From the NCBI RefSeq assembly GCF_006716445.1, contig NZ_VFPA01000002.1, positions 124,001 through 188,000 of the forward strand: a DNA stretch of 64,000 bases, written 5' to 3'. The notes below the pieces were generated by a model. The model searched no databases, was not told the origin of the DNA, and saw only the letters and a list, made by a program, of their open reading frames with translations. Below, one piece after another: positions 16,423 to 24,250 of the stretch (position 1 is the stretch's first letter; the number at the start of each line of letters is the position of its first letter). Source of the DNA: Pseudonocardia kunmingensis. GTDB lineage: Bacteria; Actinomycetota; Actinomycetes; Mycobacteriales; Pseudonocardiaceae. The position numbers and the translations under genes are program-made.

Positions 16423-17357
16423 GCGGCGTCCCGTGCCACGGGGTCGGCGGCGAGCGCCACGGTGTCGGCGACGGCGCCCGCCACCACGGCCACGGCGACC
16501 ACCAGCAGCAGGCCGGCCTGGATCACCGGCAGGTCCTGCCCGAGGACGGCGTCGTAGAGCAGCCGGCCCAGCCCGGGCACCGCGAACACGACCTCGACCA
16601 CCACCGCGCCGCCGAGCAGCCCGGCGAAGAACAGCCCCGAGAGCGACGTCACCGAGGTCAGGGCGAGACGCGCCCCGTGCGCCCAGAGCACGCGGCGCCC
16701 CGACACCCCCTTCGCGCGGGCGAGGACGACGTGCGGTCGCGCGAGGACGTCGAGCATCTCGGCCCGGGTGAGCTGCGCGGCGAGGGCGGTCGGGAACAGC
16801 GCGAGCGTGAGCGCGGGCAGCACGACGTCGGCGGGCTCGCCCCAGCCGGTGGCCGGCAGCACCGGCAGCGCCACCGCGAAGACCAGGACCAGGACCGGCG
16901 CCAGGATGAACTCCGGCACCGCCACACCGAGCACCGAGGCGCCGGTGACGACCCGGTCGAGCGCCCCGCCCGGCCGGCGCGCGGCGTGCACCCCCGCCGG
17001 GACGCCGACGACGGCGGCGATCGCGAGCGCCAGTGCCGCGAGCAGCGCCGACACCCCGAGCGCGGCGAACAGCTGCGGGGCGACGGGCGCGCGCGTGGCG
17101 AACGAGAGCCCGAGATCGCCCTGCAGCACCTGCCCCAGCCACGTCAGGTACTGCTGGGGCAGCGGGGCGTCGAGCCCCAGCTCGCGGGTCAGCCGGGCCG
17201 CGACGGCGGGGTCGGGCACCGACTCGGCCGTGCGGGCGCGCAGCACCGCCCGCACCGGGTCCACGCCCGTCAGCCGCGGCAGCAGGAACACCAGGACGGA
17301 CGCGACCAGCAGCACCACGGGCAGCGGCGCCAGCCGGCGCAGCAACGTGCCGAGCAC
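16419..17357 (-). CDS. Peptide/nickel-type ABC permease (DppB/NikB-like)
   Basis: The 312-residue protein starts with the DppB-type helix LAPLPVVLLVASVLVFLLPRL, followed by a periplasmic region (DPVRAVL, ELGLDAPLPQQYLTWLGQVLQGDLGLSF), the consensus block of NikB/DppB. The EAA loop region ARAKGVSGRRVLWAHG is present. GTG 17357 is preceded by GGAGGGGACGC. Further in-frame upstream codons pass through a 10-bp tandem repeat and look non-coding. It overlaps the DppC-like gene by 4 bp. The binding-protein gene lies upstream across the repeat. Confidence 0.92.
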   Translation of the reverse strand: MLGTLLRRLAPLPVVLLVASVLVFLLPRLTGVDPVRAVLRARTAESVPDPAVAARLTRELGLDAPLPQQYLTWLGQVLQGDLGLSFATRAPVAPQLFAALGVSALLAALALAIAAVVGVPAGVHAARRPGGALDRVVTGASVLGVAVPEFILAPVLVLVFAVALPVLPATGWGEPADVVLPALTLALFPTALAAQLTRAEMLDVLARPHVVLARAKGVSGRRVLWAHGARLALTSVTSLSGLFFAGLLGGAVVVEVVFAVPGLGRLLYDAVLGQDLPVIQAGLLLVVAVAVVAGAVADTVALAADPVARDAA

Positions 17358-17391
17358 GCGTCCCCTCCGCTCGTGTCGTCTGCTCGCTCCG

Positions 17392-17455
17392 CAAGCTCCG
17401 CAAAGCTCCGCAAAGCTCCGCAAAGCTCCGCAAAGCTCCGCAAAGCTCCGCTCAG
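17392..17455. repeat. 10-bp tandem repeat between binding-protein and permease genes
   Basis: CAAAGCTCCG occurs five times back to back (17401-17450), flanked by a nine-base variant at 17392-17400, and GCTCCGCAAGCTCCGCTCAGC recurs at about 17468-17488. It lies in the leader of the DppB-like gene, on the transcript strand CGGAGCTTTG, so each unit offers a GGAG. Copy number probably varies by slippage. Confidence 0.9.
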
Positions 17456-17483
17456 CGTTGTCTTCTCGCTCCGCAAGCTCCGC

Positions 17484-19019
17484 TCAGCCGGTCGTCGCCA
17501 GCTCCGCCGTGACCAGCGCCTTCCCGGTGGGGTCGGCCGTGAAGCCGACGACGCCGCGCGCGGCCGCGCTGTCCTGGCTGTGCACGAGGTGCACACCGAC
17601 GGCATCGGCGACGAGCTGCTGCGCGGCGCGGGCGAAGACCTCCTGGCGCGCGGCCGGGTCGGTGACGCCCGACAGGCCGGCCACCAGCGCATCGAACGCC
17701 GGTGCGCAGTACCGGTCGAGGTTGAAGGAGCCGTCGCAGGTGTAGTCGCTGGTCAGCACGCCGGCGGCGTCGGGGACGTCGGTCAGGTGGCTGCGGGAGA
17801 GCAGGAACATGTCGTAGCGGCCGGCCAGGACCTCCGGCTCCTGCGTGGCGTACTCGCCCACCTGGATCTCGGCCTCGATCCCCACCTCGGTGAGCATCGC
17901 CTGCACCGCCGTGGCCAGCACCGGCAGCTCCGGGCGGTTCGGGTAGGTCCACAGCCGCACGGTCAGCGGGTTGGCAGGCCCGTACCCGGCCTCGGCCAGC
18001 AACGCGGTGGCGGCGGCCGGGTCCGGGGGCGGCGGGGGCGTGTCCGCGCCCCACGGCACGGCGGGCCCGAACAGCTCCGACGCCGGCAGCGCGGCTCCCG
18101 CGAGCGCCTGCTCGGCGAGCGCGGTGCGGTCGACCGCCAGCTGCACCGCGCGGCGGACCCGCACGTCGGCGAACGGCGCGGCGGACTGGTTCAGGAACAG
18201 GGTCACCGTGCGGGGCGCGGCGACCGTCTGCACCTCGACGCCGTCGGTGGCCGAGAGCTCGAGCACGGCCGGCTCGGGCAGGCCCTGGGCGATGTCGACG
18301 TCCCCGGCCCGGAAGGCCAGCGCGCGGGCGGCCGGGTCGGGCACGTACTCGGCGCGCACGGTCGCGAGGCGCGGCCGGCCGCCCCAGTACCCGTCGAACC
18401 GCTCGAGGCTCGCGGCGGCCGGGTCGGTGGCGGTCAGGCGCATCGGGCCGGTGCCGGTGCCGAGCACGGCGGGCGGCCCGTCGCCCCGGTAGGCCGACGG
18501 CGCGAGGATCGCGGTGTTCGGGCTGGTCAGGCGCAGGGGCAGGATCGGGTCCGGGGCGCTGGTGCGCACCAGCACGGTGGCGTCGCTCTCGGCTTCGGCG
18601 ACCAGCCCGACGCCGCGGACCGCCCGCGGCGGCGCGGTCACGCCCGCCACCCAGTTCAGCGCCGCCGCCACGGCCTCGCCGGTGAGCGGGGTGCCGTCGT
18701 GGAAGGTGACGCCGGGGCGCAGCTCGAAGCGCCAGGTCTGCGGGTCGGCCTGGGTCCACGCCGTGGCGAGGCGCGGCACCGGTTGCCCGTCCGGGCCCGC
18801 GGCGACGAGCGTCTCGGTGGCGCCGAGCTGGGTGAGGACGAAGGCGTCGTCGGTGTCGAGCGCGTAGCCCGAGCGCGGGGCGAACTGCATGGCGATCGCG
18901 AGGTCACCGTCGGGAACCGGTTCCCCGGTCGGCTGCGGCCCTCCGCAGGCGGCGACCAGCAGGACCGCGAGCAGCGCGACGACGGCGCGGGGCAGCGCCG
19001 GGGGACGGGCACGGGGCAA
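17484..19019 (-). CDS. Peptide/nickel-type ABC substrate-binding lipoprotein
   Basis: The 511-residue protein has a lipoprotein signal (VVALLAVLLVAACGG, Cys about residue 25) and the family-5 binding-protein layout (DppA/NikA/CntA): RLATAWTQADPQTWRFELRPGVTFHDGTPL near residues 83-113, then VRRAVQLAVDRTAL. The start is a TTG at 19019 in front of the Arg-rich signal region; I see no ATG or GTG that fits better. It heads the operon binding protein - permease B - permease C - dioxygenase. A putative MFS exporter diverges from it. The ligand could be a peptide, nickel or an opine-like metallophore. Confidence 0.88.
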   Translation of the reverse strand: MPRARPPALPRAVVALLAVLLVAACGGPQPTGEPVPDGDLAIAMQFAPRSGYALDTDDAFVLTQLGATETLVAAGPDGQPVPRLATAWTQADPQTWRFELRPGVTFHDGTPLTGEAVAAALNWVAGVTAPPRAVRGVGLVAEAESDATVLVRTSAPDPILPLRLTSPNTAILAPSAYRGDGPPAVLGTGTGPMRLTATDPAAASLERFDGYWGGRPRLATVRAEYVPDPAARALAFRAGDVDIAQGLPEPAVLELSATDGVEVQTVAAPRTVTLFLNQSAAPFADVRVRRAVQLAVDRTALAEQALAGAALPASELFGPAVPWGADTPPPPPDPAAATALLAEAGYGPANPLTVRLWTYPNRPELPVLATAVQAMLTEVGIEAEIQVGEYATQEPEVLAGRYDMFLLSRSHLTDVPDAAGVLTSDYTCDGSFNLDRYCAPAFDALVAGLSGVTDPAARQEVFARAAQQLVADAVGVHLVHSQDSAAARGVVGFTADPTGKALVTAELATTG

Positions 19020-19164
19020 CGGGGGGCCTCTCGGCGGGGCGTCCGGGCGGTCGGACGCGGCGGGACCGGCTGCGGTGCCGGGGTCGACTCGATCCAGATC
19101 ATCTGTTCGGGTGAGCAGGCTGTCAAACGTGTGCAGAGTCGTGCATGGATGCCGCGGGGGCGGT

Positions 19165-19195
19165 TTGTCGCCGGGCAGCAGCAGATGCTAGTTAT
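19165..19195 (+). promoter_or_regulatory. Possible promoter of the MFS gene
   Basis: TTGTCG (19165-19170) and TAGTTA (19189-19194) are 18 bp apart. The -10 ends nine bases before the GTG at 19204, and no ribosome site is visible, so a leaderless mRNA starting at the GTG is likely. Matching to consensus is only fair. Confidence 0.4.
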
Positions 19196-19203
19196 TGGCG
19201 ACT

Positions 19204-20463
19204 GTGGACCCTTCGACCGGACTCCGGCGCTGGCGCCTGCTCGGCGGGCTCGGCCGGCTGCCCCCGGTCATGCGGCTGCTGGTGCTCACGCAGCTCGCGT
19301 TCAACCTCGGCTTCTACATGGTCGTGCCCTACCTCGCGGTCCACCTCGCCGAGGACCTCGGGCTGGCCGGCGGCGTCGTCGGGCTCGTGCTGGGCCTGCG
19401 GACGTTCAGCCAGCAGGGCCTGTTCGTCGTCGGCGGCACCCTCGCCGACCGGATCGGCGCCAAGCCGGTGGTCCTGGCCGGGTGCGCCCTGCGCGTGCTC
19501 GGCTTCGTCCTGCTGGCCGCGGCGGACGGTCTCGTCGGCGTCGTCGCCGGCGCGCTGCTCACCGGCTTCGCCGCGGCGCTGTTCTCGCCCGCGGTGGAGT
19601 CCTCGCTCGCGCGGGAGGCGGGGGAGCGCTCGGCGGAAGGACTCGTGCGGGCGGACGTCTTCGCGATGTTCGCCGTCAGCGGCCAGGTCGGGGCCGTCGT
19701 CGGCCCGCTGGTCGGCACGCTCCTGCTGCTGGTCGACTTCCGGGTCTCCTGCATGGTCGCCGCGGTGGCCTTCGTCCTGATCGGGCTCGCCCACCTGCAC
19801 TGGCTGCCGAACCGACCGGCGCAGCACGCCGGCGAGCCGGTGCTGGCGGGGTGGGCGGAGGTGCTGGGCAACCGCCCGTTCCTCGCCTTCGCCGCCGGGT
19901 ACGCGGGCTACCTCGTCTGCTACAACCAGCTCTACCTTGCGCTGCCCGTCGAGCTGGTGCGGGCGACCGGCAGCCAGGCGGCGCTGGGCTGGCTGTTCGC
20001 GCTCGCCTCGCTGATCGTGATCACCGGGCAGCTGCCGACCACCCGCTGGGCCCGCCGGTTCGGGAGCGGCCGCGCCATCGTCCTGGGATTCGGGCTGATG
20101 GCGCTCGCGTTCGTGCTGGTCGCCGTGGCGGTGCTGCTGCCGACGCCGTCGGGTCCGCTCGCGCTGTGGTCGGCCGTCGGCTTCGTGGTGCTGCTCACCG
20201 CGGGGCAGATGATCACGCAGCCACTGGCGCAGGACCTCGTGCCCCGGCTGGCCGGGGAGCGCAGGCTCGGTGCGCACTTCGGCGTGCTGTCCTCGGCGGG
20301 TGGCGTCGCCGTGCTGGTCGGCAGCACGGCCGCGGGCACGCTGCTGGAGCCTGCGGTGGCACCCCCGGCACTGGCCTGGCTGGTGCTGGCCATGGTCCCG
20401 CTGGCGAGCGCGGGAGCGATCGCGCTCCTGACGCGCCGAGGCGCCCTCCAGGCCTCCGCCTGA
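19204..20463 (+). CDS. MFS transporter, MdtH/drug-exporter-like
   Basis: The 419-residue protein has twelve membrane helices. LTQLAFNLGFYMVVPYLAVHLAEDLGL leads into GLVLGLRTFSQQGLFVVGGTLADRIGAKPVVLAG, whose GxxADRxGxKP loop is the MFS signature 2-3. Helices 10-11 (AGQMITQPLAQDLVPRLAG) resemble the MdtH branch of multidrug exporters. GTG 19204 lies behind a possible leaderless promoter; a TTG at 19195 is an alternative. It diverges from the ABC importer/dioxygenase operon, an arrangement seen where one small molecule is exported by MFS and re-imported by a DppBC-type system, as with staphylopine. That analogy is only suggestive. Confidence 0.85.
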   Translation: MDPSTGLRRWRLLGGLGRLPPVMRLLVLTQLAFNLGFYMVVPYLAVHLAEDLGLAGGVVGLVLGLRTFSQQGLFVVGGTLADRIGAKPVVLAGCALRVLGFVLLAAADGLVGVVAGALLTGFAAALFSPAVESSLAREAGERSAEGLVRADVFAMFAVSGQVGAVVGPLVGTLLLLVDFRVSCMVAAVAFVLIGLAHLHWLPNRPAQHAGEPVLAGWAEVLGNRPFLAFAAGYAGYLVCYNQLYLALPVELVRATGSQAALGWLFALASLIVITGQLPTTRWARRFGSGRAIVLGFGLMALAFVLVAVAVLLPTPSGPLALWSAVGFVVLLTAGQMITQPLAQDLVPRLAGERRLGAHFGVLSSAGGVAVLVGSTAAGTLLEPAVAPPALAWLVLAMVPLASAGAIALLTRRGALQASA

Positions 20464-20475
20464 GCCCTGACGTCG

Positions 20476-20535
20476 CACCTTGGAGCCCTACTGCAGAATG
20501 TGGGCGCTCACAATCTGCATCGTGGCTCCAAGGTG
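20476..20535. terminator. Bidirectional palindrome, CACCTTGGAGCC family copy 1
   Basis: CACCTTGGAGCC (20476-20487) pairs perfectly with 20524-20535, and the 36-nt interior contains a second near-perfect stem (GCAGAATGTG / CACAATCTGC). It lies across the convergent ends of the MFS gene (stop 20463) and the methyltransferase, whose last codons and stop (20508) are inside it. The same arm sequence recurs at 30417-30478. Confidence 0.8.
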
Positions 20536-21311
20536 GGGAGTGGGAGGGTGGCGACGACTGCTGTCGCGTCCAGCTCCTCCTCCCGCACGACGCGCGTGCG
20601 CAGACCCGCCGCCTCCATCGCCGCCGCCGTGTGCGGGGACTGGGCCTCGCTCGTCTCGATCAGCAGGTGCCCGCCGGGCGCGAGCCAGCGCGGGGCCGTG
20701 GCGATCACCCGGCGTTGCACGTCGAGGCCGTCCGCGCCGCCGTCGAGCGCGACGCGCGGTTCGTGCAGGCGTGCCTCGGGGGGCATCATCCCGACCGCCT
20801 CGGTCGGCACGTAGGGCGCGTTCGCCACCAGCACGTCGACGCGGCCGCGCAGCGACACCGGCAGCGGGTCGTCGAGGTCGCCCTCGTACACGTGGCCGCC
20901 GGGCGCGTTGCGGCGGGCGCAGCGCACCGCGACCGGGTCGACGTCGGCGGCGTGCAGCTCGATCCCGGGGACAGCGGCCGTCACCGCCGCGCCGATCGCG
21001 CACGCCCCGCAGCACAGCTCCACGACGACGGAGCCGGCAGCGGCGAGCGCCGCGGCTTCGCGGGCCAGCAGCTCGGTGCGCCGGCGCGGTACGAAGACGC
21101 CGGCTTCGACCGCGAGGCGCAGCCCGGCGAACTCGACCCAGCCGAGGAGGTGCTCGAGCGGCTCACCGGCGGCGCGCCGGTCGACGAGCGCGTCGAGCTC
21201 GGCGGGCGTGCGCGCGGCGTCGTGCAGCAGGCGCGCCTCGTCCTCGGCGAAGACGCAGCCGGCGGCGCGCAGGCGACCGACGACGTCGGGGATGGCGGAA
21301 GAGGTGGACAC
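20508..21311 (-). CDS. Putative protein N5-glutamine methyltransferase (PrmC/HemK-related)
   Basis: The 267-residue protein has the PrmC layout: a helical N-terminal domain (residues 1-75, with RRAAGEPLEHLLGWVEFAGL), then the SAM fold with VVELCCGACAIGAAV (motif I) and VLVANAPYVPTEAV. The catalytic NPPY of true PrmC is NAPY here, which is typical of the actinobacterial PrmC-related family rather than of release-factor methyltransferase itself. GTG 21311 is preceded by TGGAGG at good spacing. The C-terminus PTLEPRCRL is encoded by the palindrome arm at 20508-20535, so the hairpin is partly coding. The substrate protein is unproven. Confidence 0.85.
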   Translation of the reverse strand: MSTSSAIPDVVGRLRAAGCVFAEDEARLLHDAARTPAELDALVDRRAAGEPLEHLLGWVEFAGLRLAVEAGVFVPRRRTELLAREAAALAAAGSVVVELCCGACAIGAAVTAAVPGIELHAADVDPVAVRCARRNAPGGHVYEGDLDDPLPVSLRGRVDVLVANAPYVPTEAVGMMPPEARLHEPRVALDGGADGLDVQRRVIATAPRWLAPGGHLLIETSEAQSPHTAAAMEAAGLRTRVVREEELDATAVVATLPLPTLEPRCRL

Positions 21312-21668
21312 GGGTGCCTCCAGGGGAATGTCGCAGGACGTCCCCGGGGCCGCCTTATCCGGCGGGGCGAGGGGGGGAGCGTCCGATCGGGCCGAACGTT
21401 GATCGGTCTCACCTCCTCGTGCCGCTGCCGTCGGGGAGGACACTAGTGGTCCCCGGCGGCGGCGCCGAGCCCGCCGGCTCGCTCGCCCGGAGGTCGATCC
21501 CGCGCAGGCGGGGCCTCTCGGGCACAGCGAGTGCGGGGTCGGTGACCGGTGATCGTTGCGAGATCGCGCTCTGCGCCCTCGCGAAGGCGTTCGGGTCGAT
21601 CTCCAGCGTTGCGCCGGCCGGTGGGCGCAGGGGTGTCCTGCGGTCCGGGGCGCGCCTAGGATCTGGCG
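21312..21668. other. 357-bp divergent intergenic region
   Basis: The region holds the ribosome site of the methyltransferase at its left end. A minus-strand frame (21684-21409, containing LEIDPNAFARAQSAISQR) is open with mostly G/C third positions, but has no ribosome site, no recognisable family, and overlaps the start of the FkbM gene. I see no clear promoter or palindrome. Confidence 0.35.
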
Positions 21669-22412
21669 ATGCTCGGCCGCGCACGGGGCATCGTCCGCTC
21701 CCTGGTCATCTACCACGGCCAGCCCGCCAAGCACCGGCGCGCCCTGGCGCTGTACCGCGAGTTCCTCGGGCCCGGTGACCTCGGGTTCGACATCGGCGCG
21801 CACGTGGGCGGGCGGGTCCGGACCTGGCGGCGGCTGGGAGCGCGGGTCGTCGCGGTCGAGCCGCAGCCGGACTGCCTGCGCGTGCTGCGCCTGCTCTTCG
21901 GCCGCGACCGCGGCGTCACCCTCGTGCCGTCCGCGGTCGGCGCCGCGGCCGGTCGGGCGCGGCTCGGCGTCTCCACGTCGACGCCGACGGTCTCGTCGCT
22001 CTCGCAGCGCTGGCGGGAGTCGGTGGCCGCGGACCGCAGCTTCGCCCGGGTGCGCTGGGACCGCTCCGTCGAGGTGGACGTCGTGACCCTCGACGACCTC
22101 ATCGCCGCCCACGGGGAGCCGGCGTTCTGCAAGATCGATGTCGAGGGCTTCGAGGCCGAGGTGCTGGCCGGGTTGAGCCGGCCGCTGCGCGCGCTGTCGT
22201 TCGAGTACCTGCCGCCGACGCACGACGCGGCGCTGGCGGTGCTCGGCCGCGTCGAGCAGCTGGGCGCGGGCGGCTACACGTACAACTACTCGCCGGTCGA
22301 GACCATGCGGTTCGCCTCCGAGCGTTGGCTCGACGCGGCCGAGCTGGTGCAGCTGCTCGAACGGATGCGCCCGCTGGGGCGCTCGGGCGACGTGTACGCC
22401 CGCCTCGCCTGA
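21669..22412 (+). CDS. FkbM-family methyltransferase
   Basis: The 247-residue protein carries the FkbM SAM fold: DLGFDIGAHVGGRVRTWRRLGARVVAVEPQP (motif I plus acidic loop, residues 37-67), then VTLDDLIAAHGEPAFCKIDVEGFEAEVLAGL, where KIDVEGFE is the FkbM signature. Members O-methylate sugars or polyketide-derived metabolites. The ATG at 21669 is followed closely by the fold, consistent with full length. It stands alone: no glycosyltransferase or biosynthetic genes adjoin. About 280 bp without a gene follow before the SRPBCC gene. Confidence 0.88.
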   Translation: MLGRARGIVRSLVIYHGQPAKHRRALALYREFLGPGDLGFDIGAHVGGRVRTWRRLGARVVAVEPQPDCLRVLRLLFGRDRGVTLVPSAVGAAAGRARLGVSTSTPTVSSLSQRWRESVAADRSFARVRWDRSVEVDVVTLDDLIAAHGEPAFCKIDVEGFEAEVLAGLSRPLRALSFEYLPPTHDAALAVLGRVEQLGAGGYTYNYSPVETMRFASERWLDAAELVQLLERMRPLGRSGDVYARLA

Positions 22413-22694
22413 CCGTGGCGGGCGTCGAGCTGCCGAGATCACGGCGAGCGGCCGCGGACCGCACCCGTGCGGCCACACCACGAACGGCGATCAGCGGGCG
22501 GCCCCGGCGCTCATGATCGCCGCATGCGGTCGGAGGGCCGCAGCGGTGCGGTCCTGCGACCGCACCCGGTGATCAGCCCGTCCGAGGCGTCGGTGGCACG
22601 CGTCCGGACCGGCCGCGGTGCCGGTCGTCGGGCTCTCGCCTTGCGTCCCCCGGCCCGCGACGATGGGGGTCACGACGATCGCGGAGGAGCTTCC

Positions 22695-23204
22695 ATGGAG
22701 TGGACCGGTGCCCGGTACGCCGACGGCCCGACGGTCGAGGTGACCACCTGGGTCGATGCCCCGACCGAGGCGGTCTGGCCCGCGGTGGTCGACCTCGCGG
22801 CGATGGCCGGGACGAGCCGCGAGCTGCAGTCGGTGGAGTGGCTCGACGGTGCCGGGCCCGCGGTCGGGTCGCGCTTCGTCGGGCACAACCGGCACGAGGC
22901 GCTGGGGGAGTGGTCGGCCACCTCGCAGGTCGTGGAGTGCGCCGCCCCGCGGGTGTTCGCGTGGGCCGTGGGCGAGCCGGCCGATCCGGCCGCCACGTGG
23001 CGGTTCACGCTCCGGCCGGAGGACGGCGGCACGCGGCTCACCGAGTGGGTGCGGCTGGGGCCGGGGCGGTCGGGGCTGAGCCAGGCGATCGAGCAGATGC
23101 CCGACAAGGAGGAGAAGATCGTGTTCGTTCGCCTGCGCGAGTTCGAGGCGAACATGACCGCCACGCTCGCCGGGATCAAGGAACGGGTGGAGGGTCGCGG
23201 CTGA
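22695..23204 (+). CDS. SRPBCC (polyketide cyclase/dehydrase-like) protein
   Basis: The 169-residue product has the START/SRPBCC pattern: VEVTTWVDAPTEAVWPAVVDLAAMAG (residues 14-39), the loop SRFVGHNRHEALGEWSATSQV, then TWRFTLRPEDGGTRLTEWVRLGPG and a long C-terminal helix. The fold makes a hydrophobic ligand cavity and in actinomycetes often accompanies oxidoreductases. GGAGGAGC precedes the ATG at 22695. The stop shares one base with the start of the F420-type enzyme (TGATG), so the two are coupled and probably handle the same small molecule. Confidence 0.82.
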   Translation: MEWTGARYADGPTVEVTTWVDAPTEAVWPAVVDLAAMAGTSRELQSVEWLDGAGPAVGSRFVGHNRHEALGEWSATSQVVECAAPRVFAWAVGEPADPAATWRFTLRPEDGGTRLTEWVRLGPGRSGLSQAIEQMPDKEEKIVFVRLREFEANMTATLAGIKERVEGRG

Positions 23205-24250
23205 TGCGCACCGCGACGACCGTCGAGGGTTCGGGCGGTGCCGGCTTCCGCGACACCGTCGAGTTCGCGTGCGAGGCCGAGAAGCTCGGGCTCGACGTCT
23301 GCTGGGTCGCGGAGGCCTGGGGTTCCGACGCGCCGTCGGTGCTGGGGTACCTCGCCGCGCGCACCGACCGGATGCTGCTGGGCTCGGGGATCATCCAGGT
23401 CGGCACGCGGACGCCGGTCGCGATCGCGCAGGCCGCGCTCACGCTCGCCGACATGTCCGATGGCCGGTTCCTGCTCGGCCTCGGGCCGTCCGGGCCGCAG
23501 GTGGTCGAGGGCCTGCACGGTGTGCCGTTCGCGCGGCCGCTGACCCGGGTGCGCGAGTCCGTCGACGTCGTGCGGCAGGTCTTCGCCGGGGAGAAGGTCG
23601 CCTACGACGGGCGCACGATCCGCATCCCGCTGCCCGGCGGGGAGGGGCGTCCCATGCGGGTGTCGACGGCGCCGAACCCGGACATCCCGGTGTACCTGGC
23701 GGCGCTCGCGCCGAAGCTCTTGGAGCTGACCGGCGAGGTCGCCGACGGCTGGCTGGGCACCAGCTTCGTGCCCGAGGGTGCCGCCGCCTACCTGGAACAC
23801 CTCGACGCGGGCCTGGCGCGCGCCGGCCGGCAGCGCCGGGACCTGGACGTGTGCCAGGGCGCGGAGGTCGCCTTCGCCGCCGACGAGGACGCGCTGCGCA
23901 CGATGCTGGCCGACCGGAAGCGGAAGCTGGCGTTCAGCCTCGGCGGCATGGGCTCGGCCGGCACGAACTTCTACAACGACGCCTACAGCCGCCAGGGCTG
24001 GGCGCAGGTCGCGGCGGCCGTGCGGGAGCGCTGGCAGGGCGGCGACCGCGACGGCGCGGCCGCGCTCGTCACCGACGAGATGGTGCTGGCCACCACGCTG
24101 GTCGGCACCGAGGAGATGGTCCGGGCCCGGCTGCGCGTCTGGCGCGCCGCCGGCGTCGACACGGTGCGGCTCTACCCCGCGGGCGACACCCTCGACGAAC
24201 GCCTCAGCACCCTGGCCCGCGCCCTCGACCTCGTCCGCGAGGTCCGGTGA
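23204..24250 (+). CDS. LLM-class F420-dependent oxidoreductase
   Basis: The 348-residue TIM-barrel protein has the luciferase-like monooxygenase features: VEFACEAEKLGLDVCWVAEAWGSDAP (strand 1-2), RTDRMLLGSGIIQVGTRTPVAIAQAALTLADMSDGRFLLGLGPSGPQVVEG, and a C-terminal VRARLRVWRAAGVDTVRLYP. The GLGPSGPQVVEG block is typical of the actinobacterial F420 branch (Mer/Fgd-like). It is coupled by TGATG to the SRPBCC gene. The stop abuts the stop of the convergent BCCT gene with no intergenic base (TGATCA). Confidence 0.88.
   Translation: MRTATTVEGSGGAGFRDTVEFACEAEKLGLDVCWVAEAWGSDAPSVLGYLAARTDRMLLGSGIIQVGTRTPVAIAQAALTLADMSDGRFLLGLGPSGPQVVEGLHGVPFARPLTRVRESVDVVRQVFAGEKVAYDGRTIRIPLPGGEGRPMRVSTAPNPDIPVYLAALAPKLLELTGEVADGWLGTSFVPEGAAAYLEHLDAGLARAGRQRRDLDVCQGAEVAFAADEDALRTMLADRKRKLAFSLGGMGSAGTNFYNDAYSRQGWAQVAAAVRERWQGGDRDGAAALVTDEMVLATTLVGTEEMVRARLRVWRAAGVDTVRLYPAGDTLDERLSTLARALDLVREVR

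Noticed and set aside
21409..21684. Small minus-strand ORF between PrmC-like and FkbM genes
   Set aside because: Partly coding-like third bases but no ribosome site, no family resemblance, and overlap with the FkbM start; kept only as a note.
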